In this document: positions 13,810 through 20,102 of the stretch, piece after piece
Numbering within the stretch: position 1 is the stretch's first letter
Layout: each line of letters opens with the position of its first letter
Origin: Bacteroidota bacterium
Lineage (GTDB): Bacteria; Bacteroidota; Bacteroidia; Flavobacteriales_F; PHOS-HE28
DNA: 20,102 nucleotides
Reading direction: 5' to 3'
Assembly: GCA_963169595.1 (NCBI GenBank)
Contig: CAUJFM010000170.1
Span: forward strand, 1 to 20,102
Made by a program: the position numbers and the translations under genes
The notes under the pieces: generated by a model
What the model was told of the DNA's origin: nothing
The model's database searches: none
Seen by the model: only the letters and a program-made list of their open reading frames with translations

Positions 13810-16143
13810 TCAGCGGGCCTTGCCGAACCCATAGCGGACCCAGAGCACGAGGTCGGTGCCCCGCGCATCGGCATAGTAGCGGAAGCGGTCCAGGATGTCG
13901 CGGTACGCCGTGTTCAGCAGGTTGGAAACGGTGAGACCGAACCGCAGCCGATCCCGGCCCACCGGGCGCTCGATGCTCGCCTGGATGCCGAACAACTGGT
14001 ACGCGGGCGGCGCATCCATGAAGTCCAGCCCGGTCGGCACACGCACCTGCTGGAACACGCGGTCGCTGTTGAGGATCAGCTCCAGGTCCCGCCATCCACC
14101 GAGTTCGGCCCTGCCGTAGGCCACAGCGAACCCGACGCGGTCCGATGGCATCTGGAACAGCCATGCATCCTGGCCCCGGTCCCAGCCACGCACCAGGCTG
14201 AACCGTGACCGCAGGGTCCAGGTCGGGTGCGGACGATAGCTCACGGAACCATCCAGCCCATAAAGCGCGGCATCCGTGGCCACGTATTGGAAAACCGGGA
14301 AGGCCCCGCGGATAGTGAGCTCGTAACCATCGGGGCGCAGGTAGATGTAGTTGTCGAACAAGCCGGCATGCCCTGTGATGTTCACCACGAAGCGGCCGTG
14401 CATCGGCATGGTCATCAGGTCCGTGGTGAAGCGCACCACGCGCTCGCTGCCCAGGAGGGGATCACCGAGCTCGATGGCCGCTGCACCATGATGCAGGCCC
14501 TCGCTGTAGAGCTCGCTCACATGCGGAGGGCGGAAGCCGGTGGCGAGGTCGAAGCGCAGCACCGTGCTGTCGGCCAGGCCCCAGTTCATGCCCACGCCCA
14601 ATGCCTGGTTCACGAACTCGTGCACAGGGGTTTCCAGTTCACCGCTACGGGTGAAGCGTTGCACATCGAGCCGCGTGGCCTCCACCCGCGCACCGAACTC
14701 GAACTCGATGCGCTCGTTCACCGGGAGATGCTCAATGAGGAAGACCCCTCCGGTCCGCTTTTGATGGTCCGGGATCAAGGGCCGGATCCCGGTGCCGGGC
14801 ACGTTGAAGTTGTCCTGCAGCACACCGTTGACACCCAGCTTTCCATGCACCTTGCTGCCCAGCCAGTGCTTGAGATGGAGATCGGCCGTGTGGGTGGTGA
14901 GGAAGAGGTCGATGGCCGGGCGATCGCTGCGCGAACCACGCCGGATGTCGTACTCCTGTCGGTCATCGGCCTGGTAGCCGTAGGTGGCCACGAGCTGGTT
15001 GCGTTCACGGACGCGGAGCTTCACCTCGGCCTTCACCAAATGGTGTTGCACATCCTGCCTCGGAGCTGCGATGGTGTAGGTGAAGGGCGCTTGGTACCAG
15101 GGTTCGCCACTGCTGATGGCGTTCTGCAGATCGGTGAGGTTGCCGATGTGCGAGGCCCGCAGGATGCCCAGTTCACGGGTAAAATAGCTGTAGTACACCT
15201 GCGCTCCACCCCAGTGGCGTTGCACGCCCGTGGCCATGGACAGCCCCCATTCGCGCATGCCCGTATTGCTGAGCACGTGGTCCGGCGCCCGGGAATCACC
15301 CAGCGTGCGCCCGGAGGCCTGCACCCGCCAGCCCAGTCCGCGTACCGCCGGCACGGCACCCTGCAGCATGCCCTGCGCTCCCCCGCCCCGGCCGTTCAAC
15401 AGACCGATGGCCCGGACCTCCCCCTCCATCCCGCCTTCACGGGGCAGTTCCACCGGCTCTGTGATCACCACCCCGCCCAGGGCATCAGCGCCGTACTGCA
15501 CAGATGCCGCACCTTTCACCACGGTGACCGCATCGCTGGAGAAGGGGTCGAGGCTGGGCGCATGCTCGGTGCCCCACTGCTGGTCCTCCTGGCGGATGCC
15601 TTGGTTGAGGGTGAGCACCCGGTTGCCATGGAGCCCGTTGATCATGGGCTTGGCGATGGTGGGTCCACTGGAGAGCTTGGTGACCCCGGGGATCACCTCG
15701 AGCATGGTGGCGAGATCACCGCCCGTGGACCGTTCCATGGCCCTGCGGTCCAGTTCCGCCTTGGCCGAGCCCACGTTCTCGTCCGGCCGCTCACGCACCA
15801 CCTCCAGCTCACGCAGCTCCTCCACATGATGTTCCAGCCTGAACTCCATCTCCACATCGCGACGGAGGTCCAACTTCCGCTCCACGGGCGTGCATCCCAG
15901 ATGGGAGACCCGGACCCGCAAAGGGCCGGGGCACAGCCCTTGCACACTGAAGCGCCCCTGGTCGTCACTGACCGCACCACGTTCCAGATCAGGCAGCCAC
16001 ACCTCGGCGAACGACAGCGGGGTGCGGTCATGATCATCGATCACACGGCCGCTCAGCTTCAGCGCGCATGTATCCGATTGGGCATGGAGCGCCGAACCCG
16101 AGAAGAACAGGGCTATACCGAGCAGAAGCCGGAAGTGCCACAT
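13810..16143 (-). CDS. TonB-dependent outer-membrane receptor (predicted metal uptake)
   Basis: A 777-residue outer-membrane receptor. In order it has a signal peptide (RLLLGIALFFSGSALHAQ), a carboxypeptidase-regulatory-like domain (SGRVIDDHDRTPLSFAEVW to about residue 100), a plug domain and a large barrel. The plug contains GGDLATMLEVIPGVTKLSSG, PMINGLHGNRVLTLNQGIRQ, EDQQWGTEHAPSLDPFSSDA and VVKGAASVQYGADALGGVV. The barrel carries PPHVSELYSEGLHHGAAAIE. The QQWGTEHAP and GLHHGAA segments resemble Bacteroidota receptors thought to handle zinc or related metals (ZnuD-like group); the ligand cannot be read from the sequence. ATG 16143 is preferred over the in-frame ATG at 16185 because it gives a proper signal peptide. 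It lies 93 bases downstream of a His-rich exported protein gene on the same strand. Confidence 0.92.
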   Translation of the reverse strand: MWHFRLLLGIALFFSGSALHAQSDTCALKLSGRVIDDHDRTPLSFAEVWLPDLERGAVSDDQGRFSVQGLCPGPLRVRVSHLGCTPVERKLDLRRDVEMEFRLEHHVEELRELEVVRERPDENVGSAKAELDRRAMERSTGGDLATMLEVIPGVTKLSSGPTIAKPMINGLHGNRVLTLNQGIRQEDQQWGTEHAPSLDPFSSDAVTVVKGAASVQYGADALGGVVITEPVELPREGGMEGEVRAIGLLNGRGGGAQGMLQGAVPAVRGLGWRVQASGRTLGDSRAPDHVLSNTGMREWGLSMATGVQRHWGGAQVYYSYFTRELGILRASHIGNLTDLQNAISSGEPWYQAPFTYTIAAPRQDVQHHLVKAEVKLRVRERNQLVATYGYQADDRQEYDIRRGSRSDRPAIDLFLTTHTADLHLKHWLGSKVHGKLGVNGVLQDNFNVPGTGIRPLIPDHQKRTGGVFLIEHLPVNERIEFEFGARVEATRLDVQRFTRSGELETPVHEFVNQALGVGMNWGLADSTVLRFDLATGFRPPHVSELYSEGLHHGAAAIELGDPLLGSERVVRFTTDLMTMPMHGRFVVNITGHAGLFDNYIYLRPDGYELTIRGAFPVFQYVATDAALYGLDGSVSYRPHPTWTLRSRFSLVRGWDRGQDAWLFQMPSDRVGFAVAYGRAELGGWRDLELILNSDRVFQQVRVPTGLDFMDAPPAYQLFGIQASIERPVGRDRLRFGLTVSNLLNTAYRDILDRFRYYADARGTDLVLWVRYGFGKAR

Positions 16144-16236
16144 AGGGCTGAAGGGATGGGCGAACAGGGGATGAAGGACACGCAATGAAGGCGGTCACGG
16201 GGGCACCGTGCACCCGCACAGGGCGATGATCGGCGG

Positions 16237-16554
16237 TCAGCTCAAGTAGGCAGGCGGCGCCCTCCCCATCGTCCCCCGGACCTCGTCACCCAAAAACCTG
16301 CCGGCCGACGATCGGTGCAGGTCAACCGGAAAGCCCGTCTCCATGGCAAGGTGCCCCAGGACCAGCGGCGCCACAGGAAGCTTATCCAACTCACAATCAA
16401 CACATTGAGCACGCCATTGGGAACCATTGCCCCCCTGCTCATGGTGCGCCTCATCGTGGTGGAGCGCATGCTGCAAGGGGCGAGCGCACCCATGCAAGGC
16501 GAAGAGCACGAGCATCACCCGCACCATCAACGTGAGGCTCTTCCAGCCCGGCAT
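16237..16554 (-). CDS. Small His-rich exported protein, putative metal-binding partner of the TonB receptor
   Basis: A 105-residue protein without a recognised family. It begins with a hydrophobic segment (LTLMVRVMLVLFALHGC) that could be a signal peptide or a lipoprotein signal with C23. A His-rich stretch follows (QHALHHDEAHHEQ, with H29, H32, H33, H37, H38), then a CVDC pair (C51, C54). The C-terminus ends in GRAPPAYLS. Such short His-rich proteins often accompany metal receptors in Bacteroidota, which is the basis for the proposed periplasmic metal-binding role. Its reality is supported by an exact TAnnTTTG element 4 bases before the ATG and by the same-strand receptor gene 93 bases downstream. 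The opposite strand here has a frame that overlaps it but no promoter. Confidence 0.7.
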   Translation of the reverse strand: MPGWKSLTLMVRVMLVLFALHGCARPLQHALHHDEAHHEQGGNGSQWRAQCVDCELDKLPVAPLVLGHLAMETGFPVDLHRSSAGRFLGDEVRGTMGRAPPAYLS

Positions 16555-16558
16555 GCCC

Positions 16559-16566
16559 CAAAAGTA
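16559..16566 (-). promoter_or_regulatory. Bacteroidota -7 promoter element of the His-rich/receptor operon
   Basis: Minus-strand TACTTTTG matches TAnnTTTG exactly and ends 4 bases before the ATG at 16554. It is divergent from the element at 16592 and separated from it by 25 bases. Confidence 0.6.
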
Positions 16567-16591
16567 CGGCGTGCCACTGCCCCGCTTGGTC

Positions 16592-16599
16592 TATTTTCG
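16592..16599 (+). promoter_or_regulatory. Putative -7 element (TAnnTTCG) of the Asp-box gene and pfkA
   Basis: TATTTTCG lies 22 bases before the ATG at 16622. It faces away from the minus-strand element at 16559, so the region 16555-16621 is a compact divergent promoter. Confidence 0.5.
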
Positions 16600-16621
16600 C
16601 GTTCCAACATTCGGAACTACC

Positions 16622-17848
16622 ATGTCCTTTCTCCGCAGTCTTTCTACCGCCACGCTGTTGAGCGCCCTGCCACTCCTCAGCGTGGGCCAATGGCAACCCT
16701 ATCAAGCGAACACCTTTGGGGTTCAGGCCGTGCGTAGCATCACCACACACGATGGGGGCATCTACCTGGCAAGCTTCCCTGGCGGTGTGTACAAGAGCAC
16801 GGACGACGGTGCAAGCTGGACCACGGTGAACACCGGTCTTCCCAACACCAGTGGGATCATCTTCATCGAGTCCGTGGGCAGCAACGCCACGCACCTGTTC
16901 GCCGGCACCCAGTCGGGTGTTTATCGCTCGGCCAATGGTGGCAGCAGCTGGACCTTGGCGAACGGCACATTGACCGCCAATGCCAATGTGTACGTGAACA
17001 AGTTCTTCAACTTCGGCGGGGTCACCTTCGCGGTGATGAGCGGCATGATCTCCAGCGGCGGAGGCGTCTACCGCACGACCAACAACGGGGACAGCTGGAC
17101 CGTCTCGCATTTGGGCATGAGCAGCAACATGGTCGTGTATCACCTGGCCAGCATCAACAACATCCTGTACGCCGCCACCAGCACGGGCCTCGTGCGAAGC
17201 ACCGACAATGGGCTGAACTGGACGGCAGTGCCCAACTCCAACTTCACCATGTACTCCATCCAGGGCACACCCACGCGGCTGGTCTGCATCAGCGATGGTG
17301 GTTACAAGTATTCGACCAACGGTGGGAACAGCTGGCAGAACGCCACGGGCGCCGTGGCCGCACCGCTTGCCAAGAGCCAGCTGATCCTTTACGACAGCAA
17401 GTACTTCGCGATCACCGGTGGCAGCCAGGGCGTGCTCCAATCCACCAACCAGGGCGCGACCTGGACGGCCTTCAACACCGGCTTCACCGTGAACGATGCC
17501 ATCTCGCAGGAAGAGTTCCATGCCTCGGGCAACAAGCTCTATGTGGGTGCGCTGTTCGACATCTACAGCATCAACGGTACGACCACGGCGATCGAGGACG
17601 AAGGTGATGCGGCACTTCCCCACCCCTACCCGACGGTGTTCACGGATGGTTTCCAGATCGACCTGAGCACGCTTGGCGGAGGTGATGTCCTGCTGCTGGA
17701 TGCATCGGGCCGCATCGTGGCGACCCACACCAGCATGCCTGGGCAGCTGGTGCGTATCGAACGCAAGGGTCTGGCGCCGGGCAACTACCGCGTGGTGATC
17801 GAGCGCAACGGTCGTCGCTCCCTGCTGGGCACGGTGATCGCCGACTGA
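16622..17848 (+). CDS. Secreted Asp-box (BNR) beta-propeller protein with probable T9SS tail
   Basis: A 408-residue exported protein of unknown function. A signal peptide (LLSALPLLSVGQ) precedes about six Asp-box-like motifs, pattern S-x-D/N-x-G-x-x-W. They are STDDGASW, SANGGSSW, TTNNGDSW, STDNGLNW, STNGGNSW and STNQGATW, at about residues 59, 103, 152, 203, 241 and 284. This spacing of 35-50 residues fits a beta-propeller like sortilin, Ycf48 or sialidase folds; Asp-boxes are structural and do not show enzyme activity. The last 80 or so residues resemble a T9SS type A sorting domain (VLLLDASGRIVATH, LAPGNYRVVIERNG), but the usual PNP motif is replaced by HPYPTVFTDGFQI. ATG 16622 gives the signal peptide. 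pfkA begins 3 bases after its stop. Confidence 0.88.
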   Translation: MSFLRSLSTATLLSALPLLSVGQWQPYQANTFGVQAVRSITTHDGGIYLASFPGGVYKSTDDGASWTTVNTGLPNTSGIIFIESVGSNATHLFAGTQSGVYRSANGGSSWTLANGTLTANANVYVNKFFNFGGVTFAVMSGMISSGGGVYRTTNNGDSWTVSHLGMSSNMVVYHLASINNILYAATSTGLVRSTDNGLNWTAVPNSNFTMYSIQGTPTRLVCISDGGYKYSTNGGNSWQNATGAVAAPLAKSQLILYDSKYFAITGGSQGVLQSTNQGATWTAFNTGFTVNDAISQEEFHASGNKLYVGALFDIYSINGTTTAIEDEGDAALPHPYPTVFTDGFQIDLSTLGGGDVLLLDASGRIVATHTSMPGQLVRIERKGLAPGNYRVVIERNGRRSLLGTVIAD

Positions 17849-17851
17849 TCC

Positions 17852-18829
17852 ATGGGACCGGTCCGGCACATCGGGGTGCTCACCTCCGGCGGCGACAGCC
17901 CGGGGATGAACGCCGCCATCCGGGCCGTGGTGCGCACCGCCGCCTTCCGGGGGATACGCGTGAGCGGGATCATCGGCGGGTATGATGGGCTCGTGAACGA
18001 CCACCTGCGCGAGCTTGGCCCGCGCGATGTGAGCAACATCATCCAACGCGGCGGCACCATCCTGCGGTCCGCCCGCAGCGAAGCGTTCCGGACCGCGGAA
18101 GGTCGCACCCAGGCAGTGGCCACGATGGCACGCCATGGACTGGACGCACTGGTGGCCATTGGAGGTGATGGCACCTTCACCGGCGCCAAGGTGCTCCTCG
18201 ATGAGCACGGGTGCCGGGTGATCGGGCTGCCGGGCACCATTGACAATGACCTTGCAGGAACGGACCGCACGATCGGGTTCGATACCGCCGTGAACACGGC
18301 CGTGGAGGCCATGGACAAGATCCGCGACACGGCCTCGTCCCATGACCGGTTGTTCTTCGTGGAGGTGATGGGGCGCGATACCGGTTTCATCGCATTGGCC
18401 AGTGCCATTGCCTCTGGTGCCGAGTACGTGATGCTGCCCGAACTGTGCCAGAGCATCGACCAACTGGTCAAGGAATTGTCGCAGGCCTCGCGCCTGAAGT
18501 CATCGAGCATCGTGGTCGTGGCCGAAGGCGATGAACAAGGCGGAGCTGTGGCCATCTCCGAGCAGGTCAGGAAGCTCCTCCCCGACCGGGACATGCGCGT
18601 CACCGTGCTCGGACACCTCCAGCGCGGGGGCTCGCCCACTGCCATGGACCGCATCCTGGCCAGCCGGCTCGGCTCGGCAGCAGTGGAACAGTTGCTGGCG
18701 GGTGAGCACGGGTGCATGGTGGGTGAAGTGAACGGCCAGGTACGCACCACCCCGTTCGCGGGGGCCATCGGAAAGCGGAAAAGCCTGCAGGAGGACCTGA
18801 TCGCCTTGGTGGGCATCCTCTCCACCTGA
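17852..18829 (+). CDS. pfkA: ATP-dependent 6-phosphofructokinase
   Basis: Phosphorylates fructose 6-phosphate to fructose 1,6-bisphosphate, the committed glycolytic step. The 325-residue product is the normal length of bacterial PfkA (320 in E. coli). Motifs in order are IGVLTSGGDSPGMNAAIR, GGDGTF at 104, the catalytic PGTIDND at 127 (D131, D133), TIGFDTAVNTAVEAMD, VEVMGRDTGFIAL and VTVLGHLQRGGSPTAMDR. Glycine after GGD and PGTIDND rather than PKTIDND indicate an ATP rather than pyrophosphate enzyme. ATG 17852 gives the family start. Only 3 bases separate it from the secreted Asp-box gene, so it is probably read from the promoter at 16592 unless an internal promoter exists. With fbaB in this window it covers two consecutive glycolytic steps. 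Confidence 0.97.
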   Translation: MGPVRHIGVLTSGGDSPGMNAAIRAVVRTAAFRGIRVSGIIGGYDGLVNDHLRELGPRDVSNIIQRGGTILRSARSEAFRTAEGRTQAVATMARHGLDALVAIGGDGTFTGAKVLLDEHGCRVIGLPGTIDNDLAGTDRTIGFDTAVNTAVEAMDKIRDTASSHDRLFFVEVMGRDTGFIALASAIASGAEYVMLPELCQSIDQLVKELSQASRLKSSSIVVVAEGDEQGGAVAISEQVRKLLPDRDMRVTVLGHLQRGGSPTAMDRILASRLGSAAVEQLLAGEHGCMVGEVNGQVRTTPFAGAIGKRKSLQEDLIALVGILST

Positions 18830-18911
18830 ACCGACGGTAGCGCTCGGCTTGACCGGTGCAGTGGAAGTCCGCTTTCAGGCGCACGACCGAAAGGTGAGCA
18901 TTGTTCCAAAT

Positions 18912-18942
18912 GAGAAAGGCCTCCCTGCCAGGAGGCCTTCTC
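18912..18942 (-). terminator. Bidirectional terminator-like hairpin between pfkA and the Cys-rich gene
   Basis: GAGAAAGGCCTCC (18912-18924) pairs with GGAGGCCTTCTC (18931-18942) apart from one bulged A, around a CTGCCA loop. On the minus strand it lies 15 bases past the stop of the Cys-rich gene and is followed by ATTTGG. On the plus strand it would end the pfkA transcript, though no T-run follows. Confidence 0.7.
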
Positions 18943-18957
18943 GTCCAACACGGCTTA

Positions 18958-20102
18958 TCACTGACGGACAAGCCTGCTTTGCGCGAGCGGTCTGCCTTCC
19001 GCATCCAGCGCAAGTACGATGTAGACCCCGGAGGGCAGTGCCTCCAACTGGAGGCGTTGGCGGACCGGTGCCTCGAAGACCAGCGCACCGATCGCATCAT
19101 GGAAGCGGAGGCTGCGGGCCTCGGGGATGGTGCACTGCACAAGCACCTCGCCCAGGGTGGGGTTGGGAGCGAACGTCAGGCCATGACCAGCAGCGTTCTC
19201 CCCGATGCCCGTGGTGATATCACAGACATCGCCCACGCCATTGGCATCCCAGTCCTGCTGCTCCGGGTTGTACACCCACACACAGTTGTCGCAGGGGTCA
19301 CCGATGCCGTCACCGTCAAAGTCCGCCTGGTCCGGGTTCGCGGTCGCATCGCAGTTGTCCATGCAATCCACCAGACCGTCCGCATCGGTGTCCGCATCGG
19401 GCACGATACCGGTGGTGCCACCAGCACAGGTGCCACAGCCATCGATGAAGGCGGATCCACCCGGCACGCCGGCACAATCAACAGCCAGGTCAAGGAGCCC
19501 CACGCAGTTGCATTCGGAGTTCCACGTGTCGTTATAGGTCACCGGATTTCCGTCGTTGCAGGGCGTACCGGGCAAAGCCGTGCCGTTGGCGACACCCAGG
19601 CAATCGAACACCACCGGCGTACCAGCGCACTGGCAGTTCGCACCCCACACATCGTTGATGGTGTTCGCGTTGTTGTCGTTGCAGGAGGTACCCGGCAGTG
19701 CGGTGCCACCAGCCACGCCCAGGCAGTCGATCACTTGACCCACGCACTGGCAGTTGGTGTTCCACGTGTCATTGCCCGTGGAAGCGTTGCCGTCGTTGCA
19801 GGGCGTACCAGGCAGCGCCGTGCCGTTGGCGACACCCAGGCAGTCGAACACCACCGGCGTACCAGCGCACTGGCAGTTCGCGCCCCACACGTCGTTGATC
19901 GTGTTCGCGTTGTTGTCATTGCAGGCCGTGCCGGGCAGCGCGGTGCCGCCAGCCACACCCAGGCAGTCGATCACCTGACCCACGCACTGGCAGTTGGCGT
20001 TCCACGTATCATTGCCCGTGGAAGCGTTGTTGTCGTTGCAGGCGGTACCCGGCAGCGCGGTGCCACCAGCCACGCCCAGGCAGTCGATCACTTGACCTAC
20101 GC
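18958..20102 (-). CDS. Cys-rich tandem-repeat, thrombospondin-3 and T9SS surface protein, 5' partial
   Basis: The last 380 residues of a larger secreted protein; the frame is open to the right edge. It begins with five visible repeats of 39-41 residues, pattern DCLGVA(G/N)GTALPGT, then CND, NDxW and CxC. These are followed by a degenerate sixth (DCAGVPGGSAFIDGCGTCAGG). Next come Asp-rich calcium-binding thrombospondin type 3 repeats (DTDADGLVDCMDNC, DFDGDGIGDPCDNC, DWDANGVGDVCD). The C-terminal T9SS sorting domain contains LTFAPNPTLGEVLVQC and LPSGVYIVLALDAEGRPL. Such proteins are surface-attached or released adhesin-like proteins in Bacteroidota; the actual function is unknown. The signal peptide and any N-terminal domains lie outside the window. 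A hairpin terminator follows its stop. Confidence 0.92.
   Translation of the reverse strand, partial: VGQVIDCLGVAGGTALPGTACNDNNASTGNDTWNANCQCVGQVIDCLGVAGGTALPGTACNDNNANTINDVWGANCQCAGTPVVFDCLGVANGTALPGTPCNDGNASTGNDTWNTNCQCVGQVIDCLGVAGGTALPGTSCNDNNANTINDVWGANCQCAGTPVVFDCLGVANGTALPGTPCNDGNPVTYNDTWNSECNCVGLLDLAVDCAGVPGGSAFIDGCGTCAGGTTGIVPDADTDADGLVDCMDNCDATANPDQADFDGDGIGDPCDNCVWVYNPEQQDWDANGVGDVCDITTGIGENAAGHGLTFAPNPTLGEVLVQCTIPEARSLRFHDAIGALVFEAPVRQRLQLEALPSGVYIVLALDAEGRPLAQSRLVRQ
19498..20102 (-). repeat. Tandem Cys-rich coding repeats with a 240-bp superperiod
   Basis: Two alternating units of 117 and 123 bp (39 and 41 codons) are seen. Matching GCAGG positions fall at 19558, 19681, 19798, 19921 and 20038. 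Blocks 240 bp apart are almost identical at the DNA level (compare 19561-19620 with 19801-19860, and 19681-19740 with 19921-19980). Neighbouring units differ more, so a two-unit block was duplicated as a whole. The array runs off the right edge. Confidence 0.9.

Noticed and set aside
14227..16188. A 650-codon plus-strand frame opposite the TonB receptor
   Set aside because: The receptor has clear domains on the minus strand. The plus frame shows no domain, signal or promoter, and its His/Gly/Ala composition is that of an antisense shadow.
16451..18463. A 670-codon minus-strand frame opposite the Asp-box gene and pfkA
   Set aside because: Both plus-strand genes are certain by motif. The minus frame is low-complexity His/Ala/Val sequence without family features.
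19498..20102. The regular 117/123-bp repeats considered as a CRISPR-like or non-coding satellite array
   Set aside because: Every unit keeps one reading frame with conserved Cys, Gly and Asn positions, and the frame continues into thrombospondin-3 and T9SS domains.

Overview
This is a 20.1-kb, high-GC chromosomal window. It most likely comes from an uncultured or environmental member of the Bacteroidota, probably close to Flavobacteriales. Four things point there. Three predicted secreted proteins end in type IX secretion (T9SS) C-terminal domains. Most transcription units are preceded by the Bacteroidota -7 promoter element TAnnTTTG or a TAnnTTCG variant. The primary sigma factor is the short Bacteroidota type lacking region 1.1. 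There is also a TonB receptor with an N-terminal carboxypeptidase-regulatory-like domain. No rRNA, tRNA, CRISPR array, IS element or phage gene is visible, and no gene-free stretch exceeds about 170 bases.

Layout. 1-1358: C-terminal part of an Omp85 (TamA/BamA-like) outer-membrane protein, cut by the left edge. 1449-3465: class I fructose-bisphosphate aldolase (fbaB) and acetyl-CoA carboxylase beta subunit (accD), each with its own promoter. 3537-6263: the conserved pair rpsO (S15) and pnp (PNPase), separated by a palindrome, a strong terminator and a hairpin just before the pnp start. 6405-8019: rpoD and rpe, separated by a heptad-repeat terminator. 8054-10192: secreted pappalysin-like metalloprotease with two GEVED domains and a T9SS tail, closed by an excellent terminator. 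10345-10959: small PorT-like outer-membrane barrel. 10993-13098: purK, purE and a PPC/DUF296 gene in one apparent operon. 13109-16554 (minus strand): an L,D-transpeptidase-like lipoprotein, then a TonB-dependent receptor and a His-rich small exported protein, the last two forming an apparent metal-uptake operon. 16622-18829: a secreted Asp-box repeat protein followed after 3 bases by pfkA. 18958-20102 (minus): a Cys-rich tandem-repeat, thrombospondin-3 and T9SS protein, cut by the right edge.

How the genes work together. Most are housekeeping: upper glycolysis or gluconeogenesis (fbaB, pfkA), pentose phosphate (rpe), fatty-acid synthesis (accD), purine synthesis (purK, purE), translation and RNA decay (rpsO, pnp) and transcription (rpoD). 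Between them lie surface and secreted proteins typical of Bacteroidota. I see no obvious new defence or mobile system. The less ordinary items are the His-rich protein plus TonB receptor pair with a promoter 4 bases from its start codon, the recurrent near-leaderless promoters, the alternating Cys-rich repeats and the structured rpsO-pnp spacer.
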